Source of the DNA: Skermania piniformis
Lineage (GTDB): Bacteria; Actinomycetota; Actinomycetes; Mycobacteriales; Mycobacteriaceae
Direction: 5' to 3'
DNA: 64,000 nucleotides
NCBI RefSeq assembly: GCF_019285775.1
Contig: NZ_CP079105.1
Coordinates: forward strand, 2,294,001 to 2,358,000
Shown here in pieces: positions 37,193-47,434 of this stretch. Below the pieces are notes generated by a model that saw only the letters and a program-made list of their open reading frames with translations, searched no databases and had not been told where the DNA came from. The position numbers and the translations under genes were made by a program. Numbering within the stretch: the first letter of the stretch is position 1; every line of letters begins with the position of its first letter.

Positions 37193-38443
37193 ATGCGGAT
37201 CGCGCTGCTGTCCTATCGCAGTAAGAACCACAGCGGCGGACAAGGTGTCTACGTCCGTTATCTCAGCGCCGGCCTGGCCGAACTCGGCCATCAGGTCGAG
37301 GTGTTCTCCGGGCAGCCTTATCCGGAACAGCTCGACCCGCGGGTCCGGCTGACCCGGGTGCCCAGCCTGGATCTCTATCAGGACGAGAACCCTTTCCGCA
37401 CACCACATCCGCGCGAGATCCGGGACCGAATCGATCTGGCGGAGCTGACGACCATGTGGACCGCCGGGTTTCCCGAGCCGCGCACCTTCAGCCATCGGGC
37501 GGCCCGCCTGCTGCGCACCCGGGTCGCCGATTTCGACGTGGTGCACGACAACCAGTGCCTGGGCTACGGATTGCTCGGGATCGCCGAGCGGCTGCCACTG
37601 GTCGCCACCATCCATCACCCGATCACCCGCGACCGGGCAGTCGATCTGGCGGCCGCACCGATGCGGCGCAAGTTGTTCGTGCACCGCTGGTACGGCTTTC
37701 TGCGCATGCAACGCAAAGTCGCGCAACAGATCCCGGACCTGATCACGGTGTCCGGTTCGTCGGCCGACGACATCGTGACCGACTTCGGCGTCAAACCGGA
37801 ACAGCTGCACACCGTTCCGCTCGGGGTCGACACCGACCTGTTCCGGCCGCGGTCGGCGGCTCGGGTGCCCGGCCGAATCGTCGCCGTCGCCAGCGCCGAC
37901 AAGCCGCTGAAAGGCATCTCCCATCTCCTTACCGCGGTTGCCGAACTCCGGCACACTCGCGACGTCGACCTGCACCTGGTCGCCCGGCTGGAGCCCAACG
38001 GGCCTACCGAGAAGCTGATCGCCGAACTGGGACTGGCCGATGTCGTCACCGCGTCGGCCGGATTGACCGACGAACAGCTGGCCGACTTGCTCGCGTCCGC
38101 CGAGGTCGCCTGCATACCCTCGCTCTACGAGGGATTTTCGCTACCCGCGGTCGAGGCGATGGCCAGCGGCACCCCGCTGGTCGCCAGCCGCGCCGGCGCA
38201 TTGCCCGAAGTGGTCGGCGACGCGGCCGAACTGGTGCCACCCGGCGACGCCGCGGCACTTGCCGCGATCCTCCGCCGGCTGCTCGGCGACCCGGCCCGGC
38301 GCGCCGAGCTGAGCGCCGCCGGGCGGCGCCGAGCGCTGGATCGCTACAGCTGGGCAGCGGTCGGCGCCCAGACCGCCGCCATCTACCGGCGGGCGATCGA
38401 CCGACACTCCGGACAGATCGGAGCGCGACATGCTGACCGTTGA
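37193..38443 (+). CDS. GT4-family glycosyltransferase
   Basis: 416 residues from ATG at 37193 with GAGGGGAAG upstream. GT-B fold: N-terminal SGGQGVYVRYLSAGLAELGH, HDNQCLGYGLLG and HHPITRDRA; C-terminal PLGVDTDLFRP, then SLYEGFSLPAVEAMASGTP and ASRAGALPEVVGDA, the ExxxxxxxE nucleotide-sugar motif of GT4. No membrane helix. It is 32 bases after cyp125 and overlaps the methyltransferase gene by 14 bases. Donor and acceptor unknown. Context suggests a glycolipid or glycosylated terpenoid. Confidence 0.92.
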   Translation: MRIALLSYRSKNHSGGQGVYVRYLSAGLAELGHQVEVFSGQPYPEQLDPRVRLTRVPSLDLYQDENPFRTPHPREIRDRIDLAELTTMWTAGFPEPRTFSHRAARLLRTRVADFDVVHDNQCLGYGLLGIAERLPLVATIHHPITRDRAVDLAAAPMRRKLFVHRWYGFLRMQRKVAQQIPDLITVSGSSADDIVTDFGVKPEQLHTVPLGVDTDLFRPRSAARVPGRIVAVASADKPLKGISHLLTAVAELRHTRDVDLHLVARLEPNGPTEKLIAELGLADVVTASAGLTDEQLADLLASAEVACIPSLYEGFSLPAVEAMASGTPLVASRAGALPEVVGDAAELVPPGDAAALAAILRRLLGDPARRAELSAAGRRRALDRYSWAAVGAQTAAIYRRAIDRHSGQIGARHADR

Positions 38444-39161
38444 TTACGACCGACTGGGCGTCGGGCCGGACACGCGGGTGATCGATGTCGGGTGCGGCGC
38501 CGGTCGGCACTCGTTCGAGGCCTACCGCCGGGGCGCCGATGTCGTGGCGTTCGATCAGAATGCCGCCGATCTGGCCGAGGTCGAGGTGATGTTCGCGGCG
38601 ATGAGCGAGGTCGGCGAAGCACCGGCGCACGCGAAAGCCGAGACGGTGCAGGGCGATGCGCTCGACCTGCCGTACGGCGACGGCGAGTTCGACGTGGTGA
38701 TCGCCTCGGAGATCCTGGAACACATCCCGGACGACGACGCTGCCATCGCCGAGCTGGCTCGGGTGGTGAAGCCGGGCGGGAAGCTGGCGGTGACCGTGCC
38801 GCGTTGGCTGCCCGAGCGGATCTGTTGGGCGTTGTCCGAGGAGTACCACGCCAACGAAGGCGGGCACGTGCGGATCTACCGCGCGGATCGGCTGCGCGAC
38901 AAGATCCTTGCGCACGGGCTGGACTACCGCGGGCAGGATTTCGCGCACGCGTTGCACTCCCCCTATTGGTGGCTCAAGTGTGCGGTGGGCAGCTCGAACG
39001 ACCGGCATCCGCTGGTTCGGGGTTACCAGCGGGTCCTGGAGTGGGACATCGTTTCCGCGCCCGCGGCGACCCGCACCGCCGAGCGGGCGCTGAACCCGTT
39101 GATCGGCAAATCGGTCGCACTGTACTTCGACAAACCGCTGTATTTCGACAAACCTTGCTGA
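38430..39161 (+). CDS. Class I SAM-dependent methyltransferase
   Basis: 243 residues. Motif I VIDVGCGAGRHSFEAYRRG (about 16-34), the acidic residue in VVAFDQNAADLAEVE, motif II-like GEFDVVIASEILEHIPDD and a post-motif VVKPGGKLAVTVPRW. It resembles UbiE/ubiquinone-type and sugar methyltransferases of the Methyltransf_11 group. Coupled on both sides, to the glycosyltransferase (14-base overlap) and to the alpha-toroid protein (TTGCTGA overlap). Substrate unknown. Confidence 0.92.
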   Translation: MLTVDYDRLGVGPDTRVIDVGCGAGRHSFEAYRRGADVVAFDQNAADLAEVEVMFAAMSEVGEAPAHAKAETVQGDALDLPYGDGEFDVVIASEILEHIPDDDAAIAELARVVKPGGKLAVTVPRWLPERICWALSEEYHANEGGHVRIYRADRLRDKILAHGLDYRGQDFAHALHSPYWWLKCAVGSSNDRHPLVRGYQRVLEWDIVSAPAATRTAERALNPLIGKSVALYFDKPLYFDKPC

Positions 39162-40150
39162 CCGCAGCAGCTCTACGACAGACGGGTTCGGCTATCGCCG
39201 TCACGCAGGAGCCGAGCGGCGCGATTCCCTGGTTTCCCGGCGGGCACACCGATCCGTGGGATCACGTCGAATCGGCGATGGCGCTGACCGTTACCGGATT
39301 GCTCGACGAGGCCCGCGCCGCCTACCTCTGGTCGGCGCAGACCCAACGTGACGACGGCTCCTGGCCGATGCAGACCCGCGCAGGCGTGGTCGAGATCGGC
39401 GACGCCGACACCAATTTCTGCGCGTACCTGGCCACCGGAGTTTTGCACTACGTGCTTGCCACCGATGACGACGATTTCGCTGTCGAGTTGTGGCCGACGG
39501 TGCGGGCCGGCATCGAGTTCGTCCTCGGCTGCCAGGTCGGTCGATACGGCGAGATCGGCTGGTGCGCAAACGAACACGGTGGTCACGGCGAAGCGCTGCT
39601 GGCCGGTTGCGCCAGCATCTATCACAGCCTCGGCTGCGCGATCGAACTCGCCGAACGGCTGGCTGACCGGCAACCGGCGTGGGCGGCGGCGCGGCGCCGG
39701 CTCGGCACGGCACTGCGCGCGCACCCCGATGCCTTCCTGGACAAGCAGCGCTATTCGATGGACTGGTACTACCCGGTGCTCGGCGGCGCAGTGCGCGGCG
39801 CCGAGGCACACGCCCGGATCGCCGCCCGGTGGGACGAGTTCGTCGTGCCGGGCCTCGGCATCCGCTGTGTTGCGGACGCGCCCTGGGCGACCGGCGCCGA
39901 AACCTGCGAGCTGGCACTGGCATTGGACACGATCGGCGACCACGACCGGGCCGCCACGCTGGTCGACGACATGCAACATCTGCGCGAGACCGACGGCTCC
40001 TACTGGACCGGCCTGGTCTTCGCCGACGGCAAACGCTGGCCCGAGGAACGCACCAGCTGGACCGGTGCTGCAGTGATCTTGGCGACCGACGCGATCACCC
40101 GCGGAACTCCGGCGAACGGCATTTTCCGTGATCATCCGGCGGCCCACTGA
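39155..40150 (+). CDS. Alpha-toroid (prenyltransferase/squalene-cyclase-like repeat) protein
   Basis: 331 residues from TTG at 39155, chosen because it overlaps the methyltransferase stop; no ATG or GTG fits. The QW-like repeats SAQTQRDDGSWPMQTR and HLRETDGSYWTGLVF, with the helix pairs between them, point to the alpha/alpha toroid of terpenoid cyclases and prenyltransferase beta subunits. The catalytic DxDD of cyclases is not obvious; the acidic stretch ATDDDDF is a candidate only. With the glycosyltransferase and methyltransferase it forms a three-gene cassette after cyp51-cyp125. Its stop overlaps the DUF222 pseudogene end. Confidence 0.82.
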   Translation: MLTAAALRQTGSAIAVTQEPSGAIPWFPGGHTDPWDHVESAMALTVTGLLDEARAAYLWSAQTQRDDGSWPMQTRAGVVEIGDADTNFCAYLATGVLHYVLATDDDDFAVELWPTVRAGIEFVLGCQVGRYGEIGWCANEHGGHGEALLAGCASIYHSLGCAIELAERLADRQPAWAAARRRLGTALRAHPDAFLDKQRYSMDWYYPVLGGAVRGAEAHARIAARWDEFVVPGLGIRCVADAPWATGAETCELALALDTIGDHDRAATLVDDMQHLRETDGSYWTGLVFADGKRWPEERTSWTGAAVILATDAITRGTPANGIFRDHPAAH

Positions 40151-41639
40151 CTCGGTGGCCACCCCTGTCGCTGGTGTGTCCTCCGGGGGTGGCGGTACCA
40201 GTCGGCGGGGCGGTGGTAGGTGTTGGTTCGGGGTGTGCGGTGCGGGTCGAGCCAGGCGGGTGGGAGCCATTCGATCCGTCCGTATTCGTCGTGGCGGACG
40301 GCCCAGCCGTGGTCGGCCAGCGTGTGGTGATGCCCGCAGACGGGGGCGAGGTTGGTGACATCGGTCGCGCCGCCCTCGGCCCAAGCGGTGGTGTGGTGGT
40401 ATTCGCAGTCGAGGGCGGGCCGAGCGCACGCGGGGAAGCTGCACCCGCCGTATCGGGCGGTCGCCACGATCCGTTGGTCGGGCGAGGCGAGACGTTTCGA
40501 CCGGCCCAGATACAACGGTTGCTCGGTGTGGGTGTCGAACACGGCCAGGTAATGCCAGGCATGCGCCGCCATCGGCGACCAGGTCCCGGTACGGGATCAA
40601 AGTCCCACCGGCAGTGGTGGCTTTCCCCCCGTTCCCGCCCGGGCTACGACCCGGCACCGGCAGGCACGACGCCTCAGATACGGCGGGTGCAGTGGTGGCG
40701 GCGGTACCGGCGGCGGTTTCCAGGTCGTGCAGGGTGGTGGTGACGATCACCGTGACCGGCAACCCCCGATGCCGACCGAGGTCGCCGGACGCGATCGCCG
40801 CGCGCAGGACCGCGTGTAACGCGTCGTGGTTACGTTGGGTCGGGGTCCGCTGATCCCGGCGGGCTCGATCGTCGGACACCTCACCATCACGGACCGCAGT
40901 ATCGACGGCGGGGGTGTCGTCGTCGGGGTTACACATTCCGGGGGCGGCGTACTTCGCGAGGATCGTTTCCAGATAGGCCCGCAGTTCCGGGGAGATATAC
41001 CCGGTGACCCGGCTCATCCCGTCACGCTCCTGCTCCCCGACCCGGATACCACGCTTACGGGCACGATCACGATCATCCGACAGCGAACCATCCGGGTTCG
41101 CAGACCGCATCCAGATGAACCGCCACCGTACGGAGCTGATCCGGCCGCACCGTGCCCGCGACGGTGGCGAGCTGTTTCTCCGCCTCCACCCGAGTCGGAT
41201 AATCCACCCCACTCGGGAGGTCCCGCAGAAACGTCCGGATGACCCGCACATGATCACGCCCGATCACACCCGCCTCCACCTTCCCCGCAGTCGCCGGCAG
41301 CACCGCCTGCACCGCCTGCCCCGTCATCGTCAACCCGGGCGTCAAGTCCGCGGATTCGAACAATCGGGCGGACGCTTCTTTCGGGGTGATCCGCAACGCA
41401 TCCGCCAGCACATCCCGGGACCGCTGCCCACCGAACTCCTCCCCAGGGGCTTCGGCCACAACCCGGATCAACCGGTACCCGAGACCGGTCACCCGCCGCT
41501 GCACCCGCTCCAACTCCCGCAACACACCCAACGCGGCAGTACCCGAATCCGGCAACAACACCGCCAGACCGTCGAGCGCGGCATCGATCACAGCAACCGC
41601 GTCGGCTGCCGTCACCAAGCCTTCACTACTCGAACGCAT
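40132..41639 (-). pseudogene. DUF222-HNH endonuclease (13E12-repeat family) broken by two frameshifts
   Basis: Read in three frames: 41639 to about 41090 gives the DUF222 part (LERVQRRVTGLGYRLIRV, GVIGRDHVRVIRTFL, HLDAVC). A second frame continues with NPDGSLSDDRDRARKRGI, GYISPELRAYLETILAKYA and LPVTVIVTTTLHDLE, and a third supplies HYLAVFDTHTEQPLYLGRSKR and the HNH motif DCEYHHTTAWAEGG...GHHHTLAD. Each change of frame fits one inserted base (near 41097 and near 40575). The protein would be about 500 residues. These genes are repeated in actinobacterial genomes and are not clearly essential, so decay is plausible. Confidence 0.82.
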
Positions 41640-41722
41640 GTTCGAATGCTATCGAACGTCCGGCGATGCCGCAAGAAACCAGACCAGAAGCCCAGAAAAC
41701 CCACATCGGTGACGTCGAGGAC

Positions 41723-43194
<1,472 letters not shown>

Positions 43195-43214
43195 TCGGCC
43201 ACGCTAACATGAGA

Positions 43215-43248
43215 TCTGGAAGACAATCCAGAACACTGTCCAGACAGT
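43215..43248. promoter_or_regulatory. Operator (site E) in the divergent SDR/DapB-like promoter region
   Basis: ACTGTCCAGACAGT (43235-43248) is a perfect palindrome with the TGTC-NN-GACA core. Just beside it TCTGGA (43215-43220) and TCCAGA (43227-43232) form another inverted pair with a 6-base spacer. The palindrome is 31 bases before the plus-strand start (43280); the other pair is 20 bases before the minus-strand start (43194). Confidence 0.7.
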
Positions 43249-43279
43249 TATCGGTCGACGGTTATCCCAAGGAGCTGCC

Positions 43280-44365
43280 GTGCCCATTCGCGTCGCCCAG
43301 GTCGGCACCGGAAATGCCGGCAGGCTGACCCTCGCCGGATTGATCGACAGTCCGGACTACGAGCTGACCGCAGTCTGCGTCTCGACCCCGGAGAAGGTCG
43401 GCCAAGACGCTGCTGCGCTGGCCGGCCTGCCCGGCACGACCGGTATCGCGGCGACCGACGACCTGGATGCGCTGCTTGCCACCCGACCGGACTGCGTCGT
43501 CTACTGCGCGATGGGCGATACCCGGCTGCTGGAGGCGATCGACGACTGTCGCCGAATTCTGGTCGCCGGAGTGAACGTGGTCGGCTCGGCACCCGGCCTG
43601 CTGGCCTATCCATGGCAGGTGCTGCCGCCGAAGTTCGTCGAGCCGATCGAGACTGCGGCGCAGCAGGGTCAAGCCAGCGTGTTCATCACCGGAGTGGACC
43701 CCGGCTTCGCCAACGACCTGCTGCCACTCGCGCTCACCGGCACCTGCCAAACCGTCGAGCAGGTGCGGTGCCTGGAGATCGCCGACTACGCCAGTTACGA
43801 CGGCGGGACGGTCATGTTCGACGTCATGGGCTTCGGCAAGCCGGTCGGCGAGCTTCCGATGCTGCTACAACCCGGTGTGTTGGGGATCGCCTGGGGCACC
43901 ACGATCCGCCAGCTCGCCGCCGGGCTCGGGATCACCGTCGACGCGATCACCGAAGACTTCGAGCAAGTACCGGCACCGGAGGCGTTCGACGTGGCCGCCG
44001 GACACATACCCGAGGGCGGGGTGGCTGCGTTGCGGTTCGAGATCCGCGGGATGGTGGGCGACCGGGCCGTTGTCGTCGTCGAGCACGTCACCCGGCTGCG
44101 CGACGACTTGCGTCCGGACTGGGCGCGCCCGGCACAACCGGGCGGCGCCTACCGGATCGAGATCACCGGCGAGCCGTCCTACGCGGTGGACATCTGCCCG
44201 AGCAGCCGGCGCGGCGACCACAACTACGCGGCGATCCTGGCCGCCGCCGGTCGGATCGTGAACGCCATTCCGGCCGTCTCGGCCGCCCCGCCCGGCATCC
44301 GCACCACCCTGGACCTTCCCCTGGTCACCCGGCCCGGCCGGGTGACGGTGGGCAGGTCCGAATGA
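43280..44365 (+). CDS. NAD(P)-dependent dehydrogenase of the DapB-like/amine dehydrogenase type
   Basis: 361 residues. The N-terminal Rossmann motif RVAQVGTGNAGRLTLAGLI is followed by VYCAMGDTRLLEAIDD and NVVGSAPG; the C-terminal half has the dihydrodipicolinate-reductase-like VDPGFANDLLPLAL. Relatives are annotated as diaminopimelate- or amine-dehydrogenase-like enzymes; several lie in steroid-degradation regions. The actual substrate is not known. AAGGAG at 43269 gives a good ribosome site. Downstream is the DUF1059 gene. Confidence 0.85.
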   Translation: MPIRVAQVGTGNAGRLTLAGLIDSPDYELTAVCVSTPEKVGQDAAALAGLPGTTGIAATDDLDALLATRPDCVVYCAMGDTRLLEAIDDCRRILVAGVNVVGSAPGLLAYPWQVLPPKFVEPIETAAQQGQASVFITGVDPGFANDLLPLALTGTCQTVEQVRCLEIADYASYDGGTVMFDVMGFGKPVGELPMLLQPGVLGIAWGTTIRQLAAGLGITVDAITEDFEQVPAPEAFDVAAGHIPEGGVAALRFEIRGMVGDRAVVVVEHVTRLRDDLRPDWARPAQPGGAYRIEITGEPSYAVDICPSSRRGDHNYAAILAAAGRIVNAIPAVSAAPPGIRTTLDLPLVTRPGRVTVGRSE

Positions 44366-44381
44366 TCGAAAGGTGAACACG

Positions 44382-44528
44382 ATGAAGACCCGACTGCGCT
44401 GCCCGTGTGGCGAGTACCTCCGCGGCGACGACGAAGACGACCTGATCGCCAAAACCCAGGCCCACCTGGCCGAACAACATCCCGGCCACGACTACAGCCG
44501 CGAGGAGATCCTTTTCCTCGCTTACTGA
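44382..44528 (+). CDS. Small DUF1059-family protein
   Basis: 48 residues from ATG at 44382 with AAAGG upstream. The sequence opens MKTRLRCPCGEYLRGDDEDD and continues with AHLAEQHPGHDYSREEIL, matching the DUF1059 pattern C-x-CG...HLxExHPG. The Cys-x-Cys and two His residues suggest a small metal site. It lies 16 bases after the DapB-like gene and is probably in its operon. Function unknown. Confidence 0.85.
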   Translation: MKTRLRCPCGEYLRGDDEDDLIAKTQAHLAEQHPGHDYSREEILFLAY

Positions 44529-44607
44529 CCTGCCGGTAGCCGATCCCGAGGTCACGCTCACTCGGCGAGTTGTAGGGCGATGTCCGGCCGGGTGCCAGGA
44601 CTGCACG

Positions 44608-44632
44608 ATAGTTAGTTTACAATTGCAACTAT
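44608..44632. promoter_or_regulatory. Inverted repeat upstream of the MFS transporter
   Basis: ATAGTT and AACTAT form the outer arms of a 25-base inverted repeat whose centre, TTTACAATTGCAA, is itself nearly symmetric about CAATTG. MarR-type operators look like this. It is 56 bases before the MFS start, and AT-rich in a GC-rich region. No MarR gene is adjacent. Confidence 0.6.
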
Positions 44633-44688
44633 TGTTCGTCGGGCACCGCCGCCCGGGCGCCCGATCGACCACGACAGAAGAGCTATCC

Positions 44689-46377
44689 GTGACTGCTACT
44701 CGCCCCGACACCGGGTTCCGCCTAGCCCGCGACCACCCGAACTACAAATGGATCGCGCTGTCGAACACCACGCTCGGCATGCTCATGGTCACGATCAACT
44801 CGTCGATCGTGATCATTTCGCTGCCGGCCATCTTCCGCGGGATCGAACTCGACCCGCTGGCTCCCGGCAACGTCGGCTACCTGCTCTGGTTACTGATGGG
44901 CTTTCTGCTCACCTCGGCCGTGCTGGTGGTGATGTTCGGTCGGCTCGGCGACATGTACGGCCGGGTCCGGATCTACAACGGCGGGTTCGTCGTCTTCACC
45001 GTCGCCGCGGTCGCGTTGTCGGTCGACCCGTTCGACCACGGCGGCGGTGCGCTCTGGTTGATCGGCTGGCGGGTCGTCCAAGGCGTCGGCGGGGCGATGC
45101 TGATGGCCAACGCGGCCGCGATCCTGACCGATGCGTTCCCGGCGGATCAACGTGGCGTGGCGTTGGGCATCAACCAGGTTGCGGCGGTCGCCGGCTCGTT
45201 CCTCGGCCTGCTGATCGGGGGTCTGCTGGCCGAATGGGACTGGAAGGCGATCTTCTGGGTGAGCGTGCCGTTCGGCTTGGTCGGCACGGTGTGGTCTTAT
45301 CGATCACTGCACGACAGCGGCATCCGCACCCCCGGCAGGCTGGATCTGCCCGGCACGCTTACCTTCGCGCTCGGTCTGACCGCGCTGCTCACCGGAATCA
45401 CCTACGGTATCCAGCCCCACGGCGGCGCCAAGACCGGCTGGACCAATCCCTGGGTGCTCTCGGCCGTGGTCGCCGGCTCGGCGTTGCTGGCCCTGTTCTG
45501 TCTGATCGAGTTCCGGACGCGGCAACCGATGTTCGATCTCGCCCTGTTCGGCAGCCGAACCTTTGCGCTGGGAAATCTGGCGGCACTGCTGGCCGCGATC
45601 GGCCGGGGCGGCCTGCAATTCATGCTGATCATCTGGTTGCAGGGGATCTGGCTGCCGCTGCACGGCTACGACTACGAGTCCACCCCGTTGTGGGCGGGCA
45701 TCTACCTGCTCCCGCTGACGATCGGTTTCCTGGTGTCCGGGCCGCTGGCGGGCTGGTTCTCCGACCGGTACGGCGGACGACTGTTCGCCACCGGCGGGCT
45801 GTTGCTGGCAGCGGCGACCTTCGTGGCGTTGGTGCTGATCCCGGTAGATTTCGACTATCGACTGTTCGCCTTGATCATCTTGCTCAACGGGCTCGGCATG
45901 GGCATCTTCACCTCGCCCAACACCGCCGAGGTCATGTCTGCGGTACCGGCCGAGCGGCGCGGCGTCGCCTCCGGCATGCGTGCCACCCTGATGAACGGTG
46001 GCATGGCTCTGTCGATCGGGATCTTCTTCTCGCTCATGGTGGTCGGCATGTCGCCGACCCTGCCCGGCGCGATGGACGAGGGCCTGCGCGCACAGGGCGT
46101 GTCGGCGGACGTCGCGGGACAGGTCGCCGAACTACCCCCGGTGGGCAGTCTCTTCGCCACCCTGCTGGGCTACAACCCGCTACGAGAACTGCTCGGCCCG
46201 AGCGGCACCCTGGATCAACCGGGCGTCGACGCCGCCGAGCTGACCGGGGAACAGTTCTTCCCGCATCTGATCTCCGGACCGTTCCATTCCGGGCTGATCG
46301 CCGTGTTCGGCGCAGCCGGCTTGATGATGCTGCTGGGCGCGTTCGCCTCCTGGTTCGCCCGCGACAAACGCGGTTGA
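44689..46377 (+). CDS. MFS exporter of the EmrB/QacA (DHA2, 14-helix) type
   Basis: 562 residues from GTG at 44689 after AGAAGAG. About 14 hydrophobic segments. The motif GRLGDMYGRVRIYNGG at the loop between helices 2 and 3 is the major-facilitator motif A, and GWRVVQGVGGAMLMANAAAI is the motif-C region of DHA2 antiporters. It should export drugs or metabolites by proton antiport. It is probably transcribed alone from a promoter containing the inverted repeat. A frame extending upstream from TTG 44623 would cover that repeat and was not chosen. Confidence 0.92.
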   Translation: MTATRPDTGFRLARDHPNYKWIALSNTTLGMLMVTINSSIVIISLPAIFRGIELDPLAPGNVGYLLWLLMGFLLTSAVLVVMFGRLGDMYGRVRIYNGGFVVFTVAAVALSVDPFDHGGGALWLIGWRVVQGVGGAMLMANAAAILTDAFPADQRGVALGINQVAAVAGSFLGLLIGGLLAEWDWKAIFWVSVPFGLVGTVWSYRSLHDSGIRTPGRLDLPGTLTFALGLTALLTGITYGIQPHGGAKTGWTNPWVLSAVVAGSALLALFCLIEFRTRQPMFDLALFGSRTFALGNLAALLAAIGRGGLQFMLIIWLQGIWLPLHGYDYESTPLWAGIYLLPLTIGFLVSGPLAGWFSDRYGGRLFATGGLLLAAATFVALVLIPVDFDYRLFALIILLNGLGMGIFTSPNTAEVMSAVPAERRGVASGMRATLMNGGMALSIGIFFSLMVVGMSPTLPGAMDEGLRAQGVSADVAGQVAELPPVGSLFATLLGYNPLRELLGPSGTLDQPGVDAAELTGEQFFPHLISGPFHSGLIAVFGAAGLMMLLGAFASWFARDKRG

Positions 46378-46430
46378 CACCCGGGCATGCCGTTGCAACC
46401 ATCCGATGGCCGCCGACGACGGGATTCGAA

Positions 46431-46943
46431 ATGACTGCCGACCTGATCACCGAACAGCCGCACGACAGCACCACGCGGATCGAGCTCGGCGCGATGCACC
46501 TCGCTGTGATCCGACACGAACAGGTCACCATCGCGCAACTGCCGCAGCTGTTCGATCCCGGCTTCACCGCACTCGGTGCAGCGATCGCCGCCGACCGATT
46601 CCAGCCGACCGGGCCCGCTCTGGCGGTGTATCGCAGCGACCCGCAGCAGCCGTTCGACCTGGACATCGGCTTTCCGATCGCACGACCCCTCACCACGCCG
46701 CTCGAATCCGCCGGACTCACGATCGAACCGGGTGCGGTAGCAGCCGGCCCGGCATTCGTGTTATCGCAGATCGGCCCGTACGACGGGCTCGGTGCCGCGT
46801 GGGGCAAGCTGATGAGTGACGTGGTCGCGGCGGGCGCGACCCCTGCCGTGCTGCTCGAGGTTTACGTGACCCAACCCACACCGACGACCAACCCGGCCGA
46901 GCTGCGTACCGACCTGTTCGCACTGCTGGCCGGCGGACAGTAG
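46431..46943 (+). CDS. GyrI-like small-molecule-binding domain protein
   Basis: 170 residues from ATG at 46431, 53 bases after the MFS gene. It has the SOUL/GyrI-like fold of AraC effector domains: HLAVIRHEQVTIAQL, then LAVYRSDPQQPFDLDIGFPI and a C-terminal LLEVYVTQPT. No DNA-binding domain. Stand-alone members bind or hydrolyse drugs and can modulate transporters, which fits the exporter upstream. Intact. Confidence 0.82.
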   Translation: MTADLITEQPHDSTTRIELGAMHLAVIRHEQVTIAQLPQLFDPGFTALGAAIAADRFQPTGPALAVYRSDPQQPFDLDIGFPIARPLTTPLESAGLTIEPGAVAAGPAFVLSQIGPYDGLGAAWGKLMSDVVAAGATPAVLLEVYVTQPTPTTNPAELRTDLFALLAGGQ

Positions 46944-46948
46944 ACCGG

Positions 46949-47165
46949 CTACAGATCGTCGGGGGCCAGCAATCCGTCCTGCAGCGCTCGGGCGAGCAAC
47001 GCGGCTGTGGTCGTGCCGTCCGCCGGCCCGGCGCGTGCCGGTCCGAATTCGGTCCAACTCCGCCGGTACGCGGTCCCCTGCTCCGCATATCGGCCGGCCG
47101 AGCAACCAGGTGAGAAACACCTGCCGCTGGCGTTCGGTCGGCCCGGACTCGAATGCTGCGCACGC
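46949..47165 (-). pseudogene. C-terminal fragment of an unrecognised protein with a frameshift
   Basis: The minus strand reads ESGPTERQRQVFLTWLLGRP and then, one base out of frame (near 47090), YAEQGTAYRRSWTEFGPAR to DGTTTAALLARAL and LLAPDDL before the stop. Joining the frames gives a continuous C-terminal piece of about 72 residues, which may be the ligand domain of a TetR-type regulator, but I cannot name it. The 5' part is missing. It lies convergent with the GyrI gene. Confidence 0.4.
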
Positions 47166-47434
47166 ACACGACCTGCGTCACCGACGGACATCGTCCGCCT
47201 GGTCATCTCGCTTCCGATTGCAAGCAGAACGTCGCTGGCTACCCGGCGACCTCCTCCCGCCCGTACATCAGAACACCGAACCGATTCACTCGGCTACGTG
47301 ACAGCGCTAGAGCTGAACCTCTGATTTATATTGCAATCTCCACCTGAACTTGATATTCAGGTCAAGCGAATAGGGAAATATAGGGACCGGAAACCTCCTG
47401 TGTATCCGGTTCCACACAGAGTGAGGGTGCATCG
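47166..47434. other. Intergenic region before the tandem TetR gene
   Basis: No gene seen. The last 110 bases are AT-rich relative to the surroundings and contain the inverted repeat at 47342-47362 (separate entry) and the promoter-like stretch ATAGGGAAATATAG. Confidence 0.5.
47342..47362. promoter_or_regulatory. Nested inverted repeat upstream of the tandem TetR gene
   Basis: ACCTGAA and TTCAGGT are perfect 7-base arms around a 7-base centre; inside and beyond it CTTGA (47349-47353) and TCAAG (47362-47366) form a second inverted pair. It lies 72 bases before the ATG at 47435. The likely use is autoregulation, not shown. Confidence 0.6.
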
